A stretch of 64,000 nucleotides of DNA, from NCBI RefSeq assembly GCF_900101875.1, contig NZ_FNAI01000001.1, positions 62,001-126,000 of the forward strand, in the 5' to 3' direction. Each line of letters opens with the position of its first letter. Positions within the stretch are counted from its first letter, which is position 1. The notes under the pieces were generated by a model. That model worked only from the letters and a program-made list of their open reading frames with translations. It ran no database searches and had not been told where the DNA came from. Shown here piece by piece: positions 35,101 through 43,751 of this stretch. The translations under genes and the position numbers were made by a program. Origin of the DNA: Mucilaginibacter pineti (lineage in GTDB: Bacteria > Bacteroidota > Bacteroidia > Sphingobacteriales > Sphingobacteriaceae).

Positions 35101-36463
35101 AGTTGCGAAATTTATGAGAGCTGGCATTCATAACGCTCACGCCATTACCCCAGGTCCCTATCCATAGGTTGTCATTGTCATCTTGTTTGAGGGCCAGAAT
35201 GTAATTGCCGGATATGCTGCTTTTATCAGCCTCATTATTTTTATAAACCTTAAAATTGCCCGTTTGCGGGTTAAACTCGTTAAGACCGCCACCATCGGTA
35301 CCGGCCCAAATGTTATGCTGGCTATCTTCACATAGGCTCAGCACAAAATCGTTAGAAAGACTATTGCTGCTGGAGTTATGTTTGTAATGCGCGAAATTAT
35401 TTCTCGTTTTTTTATACAGGTTTATGCCCGATGCAAATGCGCTGATCCACATATTGCCAATCTTGTCTTTCATTATAACATCAACCGAGTTGCTGGTTAA
35501 ACTGCTGATGTCAACATCATCATGGGCGTAGGTTATAAATTTGGTTAAATCGGGACTCAGGATGCTCAATCCCCCGTTTTCGGTACCTATCCATAAATTA
35601 TGATTGTCATCCTCGGCAAGACAAAGAATGCTGTTGTAGGCTATGGAGTTGCTGTTTTTAGGGTCGTTTTTAAAAACTTTAAATGTTTGTGTGGTAGCAT
35701 CAAATAAATTGAGGCCGCCATTGGTAAGGCCAACCCAAAGCCGGTTGCTGCTATCCTCAAAAATACAGGTTACTTTATTGGCGGCTAACGAGCCTTTAAC
35801 TTTTTCATCGTGTTTAAAATGGGTAAAGCTTTTATTGGCACGGTTAAACAGGTTAAGGCCTCCGTACGAAGTACCCACCCATATATTATTTTTACTATCG
35901 GCATATAACGACCGCAGGTTATCATCATTGAGGCTGCCCGCATCATCCTTGTTATAAACGTAGTGCGTAAATTTATTCTGGCTGATGTTATAGGAGTCGA
36001 GGCCATTTTTTAACGTGGCTATCCATAATGTGCCATTTTTGTCAAAAGCCAGTTTTATAATATAATTGCTGGCAATGCTGTTGGTTTGCCCGTCGGTATG
36101 CTGGTAGCGGTAAAAGCGGTTCTTTTTACGATCATATTTGTTAATGCCGCCGCCGCTGGTAGCTATCCATAGATCGCCGTTCTTATCTTCGGCAATGTCA
36201 TTCAGGTAATTGGTGCTTAGGCTGGTTTTGTCGTTAATGATGTTTCTGAATACCTTAAACTTGTTGCCATCGTAACGGTTAAGCCCATCGCGAGTGGCCA
36301 CCCATATAAAACCACGGCTATCCTGCACCATATCGCTTATGTTAAGTTCAGACAGGTTTTCCCTGCTGCCTATATGCTGAAAATGGATAGGTTTATTTTG
36401 CGCAATTACCCACAATGAGATGGCCTGAAAAAATAAGGTCAGGTAAAGTTTTAAGCCCTTCAT
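32177..36463 (-). CDS. Propeller hybrid histidine kinase with two receiver domains
   Basis: A protein of 1428 residues. A signal/anchor segment ([19 protein letters not shown]) precedes about 14 two-component-regulator propeller repeats (pattern D..GNLWIGT..GGL..), residues about 25-700, forming a periplasmic pair of beta-propellers. A Y_Y_Y domain follows at about 735-800 and one membrane helix at about 808-832. A long Gln/Glu-rich coiled coil (about 840-905, [20 protein letters not shown]) leads to the HisKA site [10 protein letters not shown] (His926) and an ATPase domain ([16 protein letters not shown]). Two receivers end the protein, with phospho-acceptors Asp1216 (ITDMEMP) and Asp1356 (LMDVQMP). 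Typical Bacteroidota hybrids of this type end in an AraC domain; this one has none and no HPt, so it needs a partner phosphotransfer or output protein. It probably senses a periplasmic ligand; neighbours do not show which. Confidence 0.95.
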   Translation of the reverse strand: MKGLKLYLTLFFQAISLWVIAQNKPIHFQHIGSRENLSELNISDMVQDSRGFIWVATRDGLNRYDGNKFKVFRNIINDKTSLSTNYLNDIAEDKNGDLWIATSGGGINKYDRKKNRFYRYQHTDGQTNSIASNYIIKLAFDKNGTLWIATLKNGLDSYNISQNKFTHYVYNKDDAGSLNDDNLRSLYADSKNNIWVGTSYGGLNLFNRANKSFTHFKHDEKVKGSLAANKVTCIFEDSSNRLWVGLTNGGLNLFDATTQTFKVFKNDPKNSNSIAYNSILCLAEDDNHNLWIGTENGGLSILSPDLTKFITYAHDDVDISSLTSNSVDVIMKDKIGNMWISAFASGINLYKKTRNNFAHYKHNSSSNSLSNDFVLSLCEDSQHNIWAGTDGGGLNEFNPQTGNFKVYKNNEADKSSISGNYILALKQDDNDNLWIGTWGNGVSVMNASSHKFRNYQHNDDDSTSLSGNNIYAITTTADHKVWIGTLGQGLELFNPKTNSFIHYRHNINDPKSLSSDNINSLFCDSKGTLWIGTNDAGFDIYNPQTNSFTNFKHETAKNSLSNNTALDIFEDHLGNIWICTYDGLNRFDPKTGKFTVFKTKDGLPNDYTYAIKEDNGGNLWISTNNGISRFDPVKETFRNYTIMDGLQADEFKPHSAVKAHDGRLYFGGVNGFNVFNPNDVIDSSYNPPLILSDFQIFNKSVPVAQRADDPSPLKQDISETKTITLSHEESVISFEFVSLDFAPVNKKNYAYQLVGFDKGWNYVGNKNTATYTNLPAGDYSFNVKSQNSDGKWSKRELSIQLIILPPFWLTWWFIILAALLIFAVIYGLYRLKVNTIEKQKARLEEQVSERTAEVISQSEELKKQAESLQSLNSELQVQSEELQALNEELLSQSEELEIHMNQEQQAREEADKANQAKSVFLATMSHEIRTPMNGVIGMASLLSETDLNSEQRDYTDTIMACGDSLVSVINDILDFSKIESGKMDMEQEDFDLRHCIEEVMDIFSPIASQQELELVYQIDPALPFQIVGDSLRLKQVITNLTSNALKFTQKGEVFIKVFLSKTLENNEIEIGFSVMDTGIGIATEKLPNLFNAFWQADSSTTRKYGGTGLGLVISERLVKLMGGEIWVESVFGEGSVFVFTVKVAISKKQSKYVPLVFNTADLKGKKVLIVDDNQTNRFILQMQLEQWGLITVAAASAIEALELLTAARNFNLVITDMEMPETDGVVLAKAIKQEFTNLPVIMLSSIGDSSKSKYPGLFSAILTKPVKQNQLGKSIQAELKGVGNLSVTENKPVKLLDENFAIQYPLHIMVAEDNEVNQKLISRMLTKLGYNFELAINGLETLDKIKSKNFDVILMDVQMPEMDGFEATRSIRKSNINQPFIIAMTANAGPDDRDLCISEGMDDYIAKPMKTEGLIAVLKAAHKMVKRK

Positions 36464-36690
36464 TTATATAGCGGTAATTTTTGTTTATATGGTTGCCTGT
36501 TATTCCTTTAGGGAGTAATACCCAACTACTAAATATAGTTATTTATATTAAAACTCCGCCAGTAATAAGCATACCATTTAAACGAGAATGGAGGAACTTT
36601 AGTTATGCCTGGGTTATCATGAAATAAATAAATTGTAAATAATTTACCGGGGAAATACTGCGCTGTTAAAAACAAGCTTTACTTTTGCTT

Positions 36691-36912
36691 ATGCAGGAAC
36701 AAAACAATAATCCGCTTCATGGTAAAACGTTAGAAATGGTTTTGAACGAGCTTGTGGCCCATTTTGGCTGGCCCGAGCTTGGTTACCGCATCCGTATTAA
36801 TTGTTTTTTGGATAATCCCAGCATCCAATCAAGCCTGAAGTTTTTGCGCAAAACACCCTGGGCCCGCAAAAAGGTAGAGGACCTATATGTAGATAATTAC
36901 AACAAATTTTAG
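36691..36912 (+). CDS. VF530/DUF2132 family small protein
   Basis: A small protein of 73 residues: [20 protein letters not shown] followed by [19 protein letters not shown] and [19 protein letters not shown]. These match the VF530/DUF2132 family, a helical fold suggested by structural work to bind DNA. A TTG two codons upstream is possible, but the ATG is preferred. Its stop codon overlaps by 3 bases the stop of the convergent helicase-like gene. Function unknown. Confidence 0.88.
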   Translation: MQEQNNNPLHGKTLEMVLNELVAHFGWPELGYRIRINCFLDNPSIQSSLKFLRKTPWARKKVEDLYVDNYNKF

Positions 36913-38204
36913 TGCTTGCGCTTGTTATTCATTTTAGCCTTTTGCCCCGAACTAAAATTGTAGGTTTTTGAGTTAGCCGCTTTTTTCTCGTGGAAAGCTG
37001 CGCCAACAATAGGAGCATCAGGGTTGGGTTTTACCGGTTTATCTTCTTTTTTGATATCCTTATCTATAACCAGGTCATCTGGCAGGGCAGCAACAGGTAT
37101 TTTTTTACCGCTGGCCTGTTCAATCTTTTTAACTGCGCTTAGTTCAAGGTCGGTTGCAAAGGTAATGGCCATTGTTTCGTCGTCGCTATCGGGTGTGTGA
37201 TTAGTGATGCGATCAATAAACGTTTCTTTTTCGGCAGGCAAATCAAAATGGATAAGAAAGGGGATACCACCAAGGTTAATAACCTCCTCGTTTTCATTGG
37301 CTACAATAAGCACCCTTGCTTTTTCATCAGCCTTAAAATCTTCAATTGTTTTATAGCCGTTAGTATCAAAAAACTGTGGGTTTAAAAAAGCAACGGCCTG
37401 GCGCAAGCGGCTATGCAGGCTTTTATATAATTTATCGGCAGTGGCGCGGGTGTTTACAAAAACTACGGTTTTGGTAAACAGTTCCTCATCGTACATGAAT
37501 AAATTAAGCAGGTTTAGCTTGGTGCCAAAGTTGGGTACATTATAAAGCAGCTGCGGGTGGGTAAGCAACGGTTCTTCGCTCAACGCTTCTACCTCTATAA
37601 TTGCCGGCGATTTCATGAACGGATCAAGCATTTTTTCCAGCTTGCTGTGCATAACCTCGGTAAAAACAAGTTTTTGGCTTTTGCCAATGCTATTGGCTAA
37701 CTCAACTACGGGTAGTTGAAGACCTTTTTTTACCATCTGGTCGGCATCGTCAACCACAAACATATCAACCTTATTAAGGTTAAGGCCCAGTTTAAGGTAA
37801 ATAGCCCTTGCCCTGTCGGGAGTAGCTACTACAATATCAGCGCCATCGGCAAGTGCATCCATCTGGGCTTCAATACCAGGGGCAACGTAAAGGCCTACTA
37901 TCTTTATTGATTTGTTTTTATTTAAACGGTCAAATTGTTCTATCACGCCCAGCACCTGGTCTTTTTCGGGAACAAGTACCAACACACGCGGAACACCTTC
38001 CGGGGCATAATTGAAGCGGTTGAGTACGCCCAGTACATAGGTGGTGGTTTTACCGCTGCCCTCATGGCCGATGGCTATAATATCCTGACCGCCAACTATC
38101 CTGGTAAGGGTTTTTAATTGCAACTCTTTAGGGTTTGTAAAACCAGCTTCGTTTACAGATCTTACCAATTGCTTATTCAGCTTCAATTTTTCAAACCACA
38201 CCAT
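36909..38204 (-). CDS. DEAD-box helicase-like protein with degenerate motifs
   Basis: A protein of 431 residues with the two RecA-like domains of DEAD-box RNA helicases. The Q motif ([10 protein letters not shown]) and Walker A (GHEGSGKT, 46-53) are intact. Other motifs are altered: Ia is VPEKDQ instead of PTRELA, Ib is TPDR, II is DDAD (152-155) instead of DEAD, and III is FTE (181-183) instead of SAT. V is [12 protein letters not shown] without the RGxD core, and VI is DRITNHTPD (331-339) instead of HRxGRxxR, losing the arginine finger. The protein may still bind ATP and RNA, but canonical unwinding is doubtful. The C-terminus is basic ([20 protein letters not shown]), as in RNA-binding tails of Bacteroidota helicases. 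No sign of frameshift or recent decay: the frame is intact and the protein is full length. Confidence 0.85.
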   Translation of the reverse strand: MVWFEKLKLNKQLVRSVNEAGFTNPKELQLKTLTRIVGGQDIIAIGHEGSGKTTTYVLGVLNRFNYAPEGVPRVLVLVPEKDQVLGVIEQFDRLNKNKSIKIVGLYVAPGIEAQMDALADGADIVVATPDRARAIYLKLGLNLNKVDMFVVDDADQMVKKGLQLPVVELANSIGKSQKLVFTEVMHSKLEKMLDPFMKSPAIIEVEALSEEPLLTHPQLLYNVPNFGTKLNLLNLFMYDEELFTKTVVFVNTRATADKLYKSLHSRLRQAVAFLNPQFFDTNGYKTIEDFKADEKARVLIVANENEEVINLGGIPFLIHFDLPAEKETFIDRITNHTPDSDDETMAITFATDLELSAVKKIEQASGKKIPVAALPDDLVIDKDIKKEDKPVKPNPDAPIVGAAFHEKKAANSKTYNFSSGQKAKMNNKRKH

Positions 38205-38342
38205 CAGTACGCTTTATTAATTATTTAAGAGTGCGAAATTACTCAAATTACCGCTGATATTTTAGCGAAGCAAGAAATTAGCTTTAAAAACGAGGAAATA
38301 GCACCAAATCAATCTCCTTTAAATGAACGGGTTTAGGTGTGT

Positions 38343-39113
38343 TTAAACCTTGAAATTGCTGCGGCAAGGCAGGTCAAGATAGGGGTAGGTTACTTTAGAT
38401 AGGTACAATCCCTGCGGATAGGCCGGGATTATGGTTTTAGGCGTTTCTTTGCTGATGAGGTAGTGTTCAAACTCATCCACACTCATATCGCCCCGGCCAA
38501 TCTCCAGCAGTTTGCCAACAATGATCCTGATCATCTTACTTAAAAAACGATTGGCCGAAATGCTGAACCTGAGCTTATCTCCGTTGCTATCAACAAAAAG
38601 TGCTGCCGATGTTACATTGCAAATGGTATGGTCAATCCTGTCTGGCATTTTGCAGAATGCGCGATAGTCGTTATACAATGGGAGCAGGGCCACGGCCTTG
38701 GTCATGGTAGCTATATCAAGGTCTTTCTCGGGATAAAGTGAACTAAACCTGCTCAAAAATGGATCTTTATAAGTATGGATAAAGTAATCGTAACCACGCT
38801 GCACCGCGTCGAAACGGGCGTGAGGAAGGCCTTGCATTGGTATGATGTCGAATACGGCAATGTCATCGGGCAATAGTTTGTTCAACCTGAAAAGCAGGTC
38901 GAAGTCCCATTCGTTTTCTATGTCGGCATGAAAAAAGAACTGGCTGGCATGTACCTGCGCGTCGGTACGGCCGCAACCCACAACTGCTACGGGAATCTTT
39001 AAGATCTGGCTGAGCGCTTTTTCCAATACCTCCTGCACGCTGATAACCCCGGCATGTTTTTGCCAGCCGCTATAATGGGTGCCATGATAACCTATGTGAA
39101 AAAAGTAACGCAT
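38343..39113 (-). CDS. truA: tRNA pseudouridine(38-40) synthase TruA
   Basis: A protein of 256 residues. RYFFHIGYHGTHYSGWQKHA opens the family, and VGCGRTDAQVHASQ carries the catalytic Asp (Asp51 counted from this start). LPDDIAVFDIIPMQGLPHAR and the FSISANRFLSKMIRIIVGKL region agree with TruA, which makes pseudouridine in the tRNA anticodon stem-loop. The ATG at 39113 is preferred to an in-frame TTG at 39134, because homologues begin MRYF. It is separated from the upstream CDGSH gene by a hairpin terminator. KEC-type residues in the active loop are as expected for a working enzyme. Confidence 0.95.
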   Translation of the reverse strand: MRYFFHIGYHGTHYSGWQKHAGVISVQEVLEKALSQILKIPVAVVGCGRTDAQVHASQFFFHADIENEWDFDLLFRLNKLLPDDIAVFDIIPMQGLPHARFDAVQRGYDYFIHTYKDPFLSRFSSLYPEKDLDIATMTKAVALLPLYNDYRAFCKMPDRIDHTICNVTSAALFVDSNGDKLRFSISANRFLSKMIRIIVGKLLEIGRGDMSVDEFEHYLISKETPKTIIPAYPQGLYLSKVTYPYLDLPCRSNFKV

Positions 39114-39163
39114 ATTGCAGGCTTCAAAATTCAATAAAAAATACCGTAAAACGTTTATAAAGC

Positions 39164-39200
39164 AAAAGCCTCCTGTAATTTATACAGAAGGCTTTTAATA
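39164..39200 (-). terminator. Intrinsic terminator downstream of the CDGSH gene
   Basis: Arms AAAAGCCTCCTGTA (39164-39177) and TACAGAAGGCTTTT (39183-39196) pair except at one position, with a 5-base loop. On the minus strand it ends in a T run after the CDGSH gene. Confidence 0.65.
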
Positions 39201-39218
39201 CTTTTAATAAGTTTTTGC

Positions 39219-39443
39219 TTAAACCTTTTTTGGAGGCAAATCAAACGCGATGGCGTTGTGCTCAAAATGACCTTTGTGCGATCCATCGCAAAATGGCTTG
39301 TTGGCCGATAGACCGCAACGGCATACAGATAATACTGTACGGCCTTGCAAGCCATAGTTATTGCCCTGCATATCTACAATTTCAAAGTCGCCTTCGATTT
39401 TTACAGAACCGTTGTTATTGATAGTAAGTTTGGTGGTTGCCAT
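39219..39443 (-). CDS. CDGSH iron-sulphur domain protein
   Basis: A small protein of 74 residues. The [2Fe-2S] motif of CDGSH proteins is complete: C41-x-C43 ... P50-F-C52-D-G-S-H56, that is three cysteines and one histidine. The N-terminal half (LTINNNGSVKIEGDFEIVDM) is a short beta strand region. Soluble single-domain bacterial CDGSH proteins are thought to carry or buffer [2Fe-2S] clusters or electrons; a specific role is unknown. Monocistronic, with a terminator behind it. Confidence 0.93.
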   Translation of the reverse strand: MATTKLTINNNGSVKIEGDFEIVDMQGNNYGLQGRTVLSVCRCGLSANKPFCDGSHKGHFEHNAIAFDLPPKKV

Positions 39444-39533
39444 GTGAAATATTTTGGTGCGAAGTTAACACAAGCCATCGCCTTTAACAGGGCTATTTGC
39501 TATTTAGACCTGTTCCTGATAGGATTGGTTTGC

Positions 39534-39761
39534 TTAACCGAACGACTGGCCAAAGGCTACCAGTACCTTCAGGTACACATGCCTGTCTAACCCAAATGAA
39601 TCTGGTTTCTCCGGTTTTACCAAATTGCCATGTTTGTATTTGAGGGGAAACAAAGCAATAAAATCGCGGATGGTGATCTCGTAGCGCAAAAGCGGGTCCC
39701 GGCGGTGAATTTCTTCAAGCCTCATTTCAAAAAGGGATATGCGTAGGGGATCTGCAGTCAT
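39534..39761 (-). CDS. Small hypothetical protein (75 residues)
   Basis: An open frame with plausible composition and no overlap with another gene. It begins MTADPLRISLFEMRLEEIHR and ends KVLVAFGQSFG, mostly helical, with charged residues throughout and no signal peptide or membrane segment. I do not recognise a family. The start is 15 bases after an A/T-rich run with no strong ribosome-binding site. It lies between the CDGSH gene on the same strand and the divergent aldo/keto reductase. Being the only reading frame of reasonable length in this 480-base gap, it may be real, but composition alone cannot prove it. Confidence 0.45.
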   Translation of the reverse strand: MTADPLRISLFEMRLEEIHRRDPLLRYEITIRDFIALFPLKYKHGNLVKPEKPDSFGLDRHVYLKVLVAFGQSFG

Positions 39762-39847
39762 CTGTCCAAAAATAATAATTATGGGGTTTTATATCACCGA
39801 TATTAGCACCCGGCATTACATATATGACAAACTAATGATTAGTGAAA

Positions 39848-39879
39848 TTGAGTGGTTAAACACTTATATTTTAGCTTTG
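39848..39879 (+). promoter_or_regulatory. Bacteroidota-type promoter of the aldo/keto reductase
   Basis: TTG (39848-39850) and a perfect -7 box TAGCTTTG (39872-39879) are 21 bases apart, with the ATG 46 bases downstream. Confidence 0.5.
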
Positions 39880-39925
39880 TGATAAGCGTCTTACAGGAGC
39901 TATAACAAACATCAAAAATACCACA

Positions 39926-40957
39926 ATGGAATACAGACAATTAGGAGCATCGGGACTAAGAGTACCCGTATTAAGTTTCGGCACGGCCACTTTTGGCGGC
40001 GGCAACGAGTTTTTTAAGGCCTGGGGAAATACGCAGGTTGATGAAGCCAAAAAAATGATAAACCTATGCCTTGATGCAGGTGTTAACTTTTTTGATACGG
40101 CTAACGTGTACTCAAGGGGCCTATCCGAAGAAATATTGGGCAAGGCGCTGGAAGGTTTACGTAATGATGTGCTTATTAGTACCAAAGCTACTTTTACCAT
40201 GGGCGATGGGGCTAACGATTACGGCTCATCGCGCTATAATATTGTAAAACGGGCCGAAGAAAGCTTGCGACGCCTGCAAACAGATCATATTGATATTTAC
40301 CACATGCATGGCTTTGACGCCACCACTCCTGTACAGGAAACCCTGCGTGCGCTTGACGACCTGGTTACCAGTGGTAAGGTGCGTTATATAGCCTGTTCCA
40401 ACTTTTCGGGCTGGCATTTGATGAAGTCCTTATCTGTGTCTGAACGTTATGGCTGGAGCAGGTACGTGGCTCACCAGGCCTATTATTCGCTGCTTAACCG
40501 TGAATTTGAATGGGAGTTGATGCCGTTGGGTATCGAGGAGAAAGTTAGTACCATTGTTTGGAGTCCGTTGGCATCTGGTCAGCTGAGCGGTAAATTCAGG
40601 AGGGGACAACCTATTCCGGAGAGTTCAAGAACGGTACAGGGTGGTAGTCATGGTCCTGCTACTAACTTTGAACACCTGTATAATATTGTTGATGCTTTGG
40701 ATGAAGTGGCCGAAGAAACAGGTAAATCTGTTGCACAGGTTTCCTTAAACTGGTTATTACAACGCCCAACTGTTGCCAATATCATAATAGGTGCCCGTAA
40801 CGAAGAGCAGCTAAACCAAAACTTAGCCGCCATAGGCTGGAATCTTACTATAGATCAGGTTAAAAAGCTTGATGCCGCCAGCGAAGTTGCCCCAATTTAT
40901 CCATACTGGCACCAGCGCCAAAATTTAAACCTGGTTCCGCTGCCAATAAAATACTAA
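39926..40957 (+). CDS. Aldo/keto reductase
   Basis: A cytoplasmic NADPH-type reductase of 343 residues. The catalytic tetrad is visible in order: Asp57 and Tyr62 in FFDTANVYSRG, Lys87 in ISTKATF, and the His of IYHMHGFD (126-128). LGASGLRVPVLSFGTATFGG is the N-terminal family signature, and VANIIIGARNEEQLNQNLAA the C-terminal cofactor segment. It resembles the YajO/Tas/L-glyceraldehyde reductase branch, which reduces sugar aldehydes and methylglyoxal; the substrate is not decided. Monocistronic, with its own promoter and terminator. Confidence 0.93.
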   Translation: MEYRQLGASGLRVPVLSFGTATFGGGNEFFKAWGNTQVDEAKKMINLCLDAGVNFFDTANVYSRGLSEEILGKALEGLRNDVLISTKATFTMGDGANDYGSSRYNIVKRAEESLRRLQTDHIDIYHMHGFDATTPVQETLRALDDLVTSGKVRYIACSNFSGWHLMKSLSVSERYGWSRYVAHQAYYSLLNREFEWELMPLGIEEKVSTIVWSPLASGQLSGKFRRGQPIPESSRTVQGGSHGPATNFEHLYNIVDALDEVAEETGKSVAQVSLNWLLQRPTVANIIIGARNEEQLNQNLAAIGWNLTIDQVKKLDAASEVAPIYPYWHQRQNLNLVPLPIKY

Positions 40958-40991
40958 TCCCAATTTGCGGTGATTAACAGAACGTAAATAC

Positions 40992-41028
40992 AAAGCCCTG
41001 CTAAGTTTAAAAACCAGCAGGGCTTTTC
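40992..41028 (+). terminator. Intrinsic terminator after the aldo/keto reductase
   Basis: Perfect 11-bp arms AAAGCCCTGCT (40992-41002) and AGCAGGGCTTT (41016-41026), 13-base loop, short T run. Confidence 0.78.
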
Positions 41029-41217
41029 TGTTTATTGTAAAACTCCTGTTAGTACAGTTGTTTACTCCAATTTTGCGTAAAAATACGCACGTACTTCAGT
41101 AAATTTACTAAAGAAAATATACAGCGGGCAATATACCTTTACCATTGTAAAAGCAACATTCAGCCTGTTTAAAACATATACAAAACCTAAGCCTTATCAC
41201 TTTAAAAACCTAAGCGC

Positions 41218-42036
41218 ATGATAAAAAAGCAATACCTTAAAGAACTGGCCATACCGGCAACACAGCAGCGAAACGGCAGTACCAATACCCTTAAAGATGT
41301 CATGAAAATTCAAAGCTGGCTTAACCTGTATGCTATGGTACATCCCTCTTCGGGAACGGCCACCGGCATTGACGGCGACTTTGGGCCGGCTACAGAACTG
41401 GCCGTGAAACACTTTCAGGCAGCAAAAGGGTTGTCGCAAACAGGCGTGGTGGATCTGGCGCTTTTCAAAGTATTATCGCAACCAATGGCAAACGCTTTTA
41501 CAGGCGTGGCCGCCGGTACCGATCTGCGTACTATATTAGTTAACACCGCAATACAGCATTTAAATAATGCGCCTTTTGAGCTTACCATTAAAGGGCAAAG
41601 CAATAGCGGCCCTTGGGTACGTGCTTATATGGATGGCATGGAGGGAACGCCCTGGTTTTGGTGCATGGGCTTTGTACAAGCTATTTTTGACCAGGCCGCC
41701 AGTCAGCTTGGTAAAGATTTCAGAAAATTAATGCCCCTTTCTTATAGTTGCGATACAGTGGCCACATCGGCCATACAAAAAGGCATCCTGAGCCGCTACA
41801 CGGCCGTACGTAATAATCCGGCGGTGGTAAAACCGGGCGATATCTTCCTGTTAGAAAAAACAACTAACGACTGGGAGCATACCGGCATCATCACCGCCAT
41901 ACACGGCGATATATTTGAAACCATTGAAGGTAATACCAATAACGATGGCAGTAGTAATGGCAATGGCGTTTACAAACGGGTACGTAATTACCGCACATCA
42001 AAACTGGATGTAATGTCAATAGCAAGCTTAGTATAA
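41218..42036 (+). CDS. Peptidoglycan-binding / CHAP-like amidase without signal peptide
   Basis: A protein of 272 residues. Residues about 15-85 (IQSWLNLYAMVHPSSGTATG, IDGDFGPATELAVKHFQAAK) are a PG_binding_1 domain. Residues about 100-270 look like a CHAP/NlpC-like domain, with candidate catalytic Cys149 (WFWCMGF), His221 (WEHTGII) and Asn/Glu in IEGNTN near 239. Such enzymes cleave peptide crosslinks of peptidoglycan. The N-terminus (MIKKQYLKELAIPATQQ) has no signal peptide, so the protein must be cytoplasmic, released by lysis or exported by another route such as a contractile or type VI system. No phage, T6SS or immunity-type gene is next to it. The hairpin at 42078 ends transcription. 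Alternative: a remnant domain of a larger lysin. Confidence 0.7.
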   Translation: MIKKQYLKELAIPATQQRNGSTNTLKDVMKIQSWLNLYAMVHPSSGTATGIDGDFGPATELAVKHFQAAKGLSQTGVVDLALFKVLSQPMANAFTGVAAGTDLRTILVNTAIQHLNNAPFELTIKGQSNSGPWVRAYMDGMEGTPWFWCMGFVQAIFDQAASQLGKDFRKLMPLSYSCDTVATSAIQKGILSRYTAVRNNPAVVKPGDIFLLEKTTNDWEHTGIITAIHGDIFETIEGNTNNDGSSNGNGVYKRVRNYRTSKLDVMSIASLV

Positions 42037-42077
42037 ATATCACCTGTCTATATCACACATCAACCTATGAAAACATG

Positions 42078-42106
42078 CAGGCTCCGTTAACGCGGGGCCT
42101 GTTTTG
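42078..42106 (+). terminator. Intrinsic terminator after the CHAP protein
   Basis: CAGGCTCCG (42078-42086) pairs with CGGGGCCTG (42093-42101), one G-T pair, 6-base loop, then TTTT. Confidence 0.7.
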
Positions 42107-42126
42107 GTATTAAAATCGGCGTTGTG

Positions 42127-42150
42127 ATTTACTACATCGTTGTAGTAACA
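42127..42150 (+). promoter_or_regulatory. Candidate LacI-family operator (shared 24-bp element, copy 2)
   Basis: Contains TTACTACA (42129-42136) and TGTAGTAA (42141-42148), a perfect 8-bp inverted repeat around TCGT. It is 21/24 identical to the complement of 7001-7024 and shares the 13-base block ATTTACTACATCG. It ends 120 bases before the Gfo/Idh/MocA start. Most likely bound by the LacI protein encoded at 7942. Confidence 0.62.
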
Positions 42151-42269
42151 GTTAAATTACAATGTATAACGAAAGTAACTTGCTGTTTCTTTTCATGCTT
42201 TGTAAAACTTAGCTAATTTGCAAGGCCTGCTCACCGGGCACATTATAAACCAATTAACCGATATTAGCT

Positions 42270-43601
42270 ATGATCAGCCGTAGAAAGTTTATTCAAACTA
42301 CTTCAGCAGCCGGAACAAGTTTCCTGCTGGCGCCACAAATATCAAAGGCCGCAGGTTTTTTCAGAGGATCGCCCAACGAGAAGGTGGTGTTAGGAATGAT
42401 GGGAACCAATAGTCGTGGTCTTTACCTGGCCCAAAGCTATGCCAAGATCCCAAATGTAGAAGTAGGCTACATCTGCGATGTGGATTCGAAAGTAGTTGAT
42501 AAAACCATAGAAGAGATCTTTAAAATAACAGGGAAGCGCCCCAAAGGTATTACCGATATCCGCAAAATGCTGGAGATAAAGGATATTGATGCCGTAGTAG
42601 TTGCCCCGCCCGATCATTGGCATGCCCCCGCTACCATTATGGCCTGCCAGGCCGGTAAACATGTTTATGTAGAAAAGCCATGCAGTCATAACCCGCACGA
42701 AGGCGAAATGGTGGTTGAGGCCGCAAAAAAATACAACCGTTTAGTACAAATGGGTAGCCAGCGCCGCTCATTCTCCAATGTGCAATTGATGGTTAAGGAA
42801 CTGCATGATGGTGTTATAGGTCGGGCGTATTATGCTAAGGGCTGGTATACCAACAACCGTGCAAGCATTGGTCATGGTAAACAGGTGGCGGTACCCGCAA
42901 ATTTAAATTATGAATTATGGCAGGGCCCTGCGCCGCGCAAACCTTACCAGGATAACCTTATTCACTACAACTGGCATTGGTTCTGGAACTGGGGAACCGG
43001 CGAAGCGTTGAACAATGGCACACATGAGCTCGACGTGATCCGTTGGGGGCTTGGGGTTGATTTTCCGAACAAAGTGGTATCAACCGGCGGTCGTTTCCAT
43101 TATAATGATGATTGGCAAACACCCGATACGCAAAATATCCTGTACAACTTCCCCAACAATACCGCCGCCGAATGGGAAAGCCGCAGCTGTAACGGCTATA
43201 ATATTGAACGATTGAGCCGTGGGGTAATATTTTATGGCGATAAGGGAACACTCTTTTATGGCAGCGGTAACGGCTATCAGGTTTATGATCCTGCCAATAA
43301 GTTAGTTAAAGATGTTAAGGACGATACCAAGGTAGATGGCAACAACAAAGTAAGCCCAACCGAGGCATTGGATGGTTTCCACATGAAAAACTTTATTGAT
43401 GGAGTTAGGGGCGTAGCGCCGCTAAACTGCCCGATAGAGATCGGCTTTAAATCAACGTTATTACCACAATTAGGCAATATATCATACCGTGTTGACCGCG
43501 TGCTGCACATCGACCCAACAAACGGCCATATTCAAAACGACCCTGAAGCCGAAAAACTTTGGAGCCGCGAGTATGAAAAAGGCTGGGAAGTGAAGGTTTA
43601 A
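42270..43601 (+). CDS. Tat-exported Gfo/Idh/MocA oxidoreductase
   Basis: A protein of 443 residues. The leader MISRRKFIQTTSAAGTSFLL has a Tat motif (SRRKFIQ), as expected for a protein exported with its NAD(P) cofactor. The Rossmann start is VVLGMMGTNSRGLYLAQSYA. The family motif EKPCSHNPHEGEMVVEAAKK includes the conserved EKP of this superfamily near residue 138. NWHWFWNWGTGEALNNGTHE carries the putative active-site His and Asp region of the periplasmic group. These periplasmic oxidoreductases interconvert sugars and 3-keto-sugars in Bacteroidota. The DUF1080 gene (a 3-keto-disaccharide hydrolase family) follows after 150 bases, including a repeat element, so the pair is likely functionally linked. 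The exact sugar is unknown. Confidence 0.88.
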   Translation: MISRRKFIQTTSAAGTSFLLAPQISKAAGFFRGSPNEKVVLGMMGTNSRGLYLAQSYAKIPNVEVGYICDVDSKVVDKTIEEIFKITGKRPKGITDIRKMLEIKDIDAVVVAPPDHWHAPATIMACQAGKHVYVEKPCSHNPHEGEMVVEAAKKYNRLVQMGSQRRSFSNVQLMVKELHDGVIGRAYYAKGWYTNNRASIGHGKQVAVPANLNYELWQGPAPRKPYQDNLIHYNWHWFWNWGTGEALNNGTHELDVIRWGLGVDFPNKVVSTGGRFHYNDDWQTPDTQNILYNFPNNTAAEWESRSCNGYNIERLSRGVIFYGDKGTLFYGSGNGYQVYDPANKLVKDVKDDTKVDGNNKVSPTEALDGFHMKNFIDGVRGVAPLNCPIEIGFKSTLLPQLGNISYRVDRVLHIDPTNGHIQNDPEAEKLWSREYEKGWEVKV

Positions 43602-43636
43602 GATTAGGGAAACAAAAGTTTGTCCATAAATAATAA

Positions 43637-43718
43637 TTTGTCATTCTGAGCATAGCGAAGAATCTATTCGTCACTATGTATATCTGCGAGTGGATCCTTC
43701 GTTCCTCAGGATGACAAA
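43637..43718. repeat. Imperfect palindromic intergenic element, GTCATTCTGAG type
   Basis: The left arm TTTGTCATTCTGAGCATAGC (from 43637) and the right arm ending ATCCTTCGTTCCTCAGGATG and ACAAA pair imperfectly over about 27 bases (TTTGTCAT / ATGACAAA ends perfect). A single arm of the same family occurs at 52596-52621. Such mobile palindromes are common in intergenic DNA of Bacteroidota. It interrupts the Gfo/Idh-DUF1080 pair. Confidence 0.7.
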
Positions 43719-43751
43719 GTTTAAATGTTATAATTAGTTTACATGATACCC

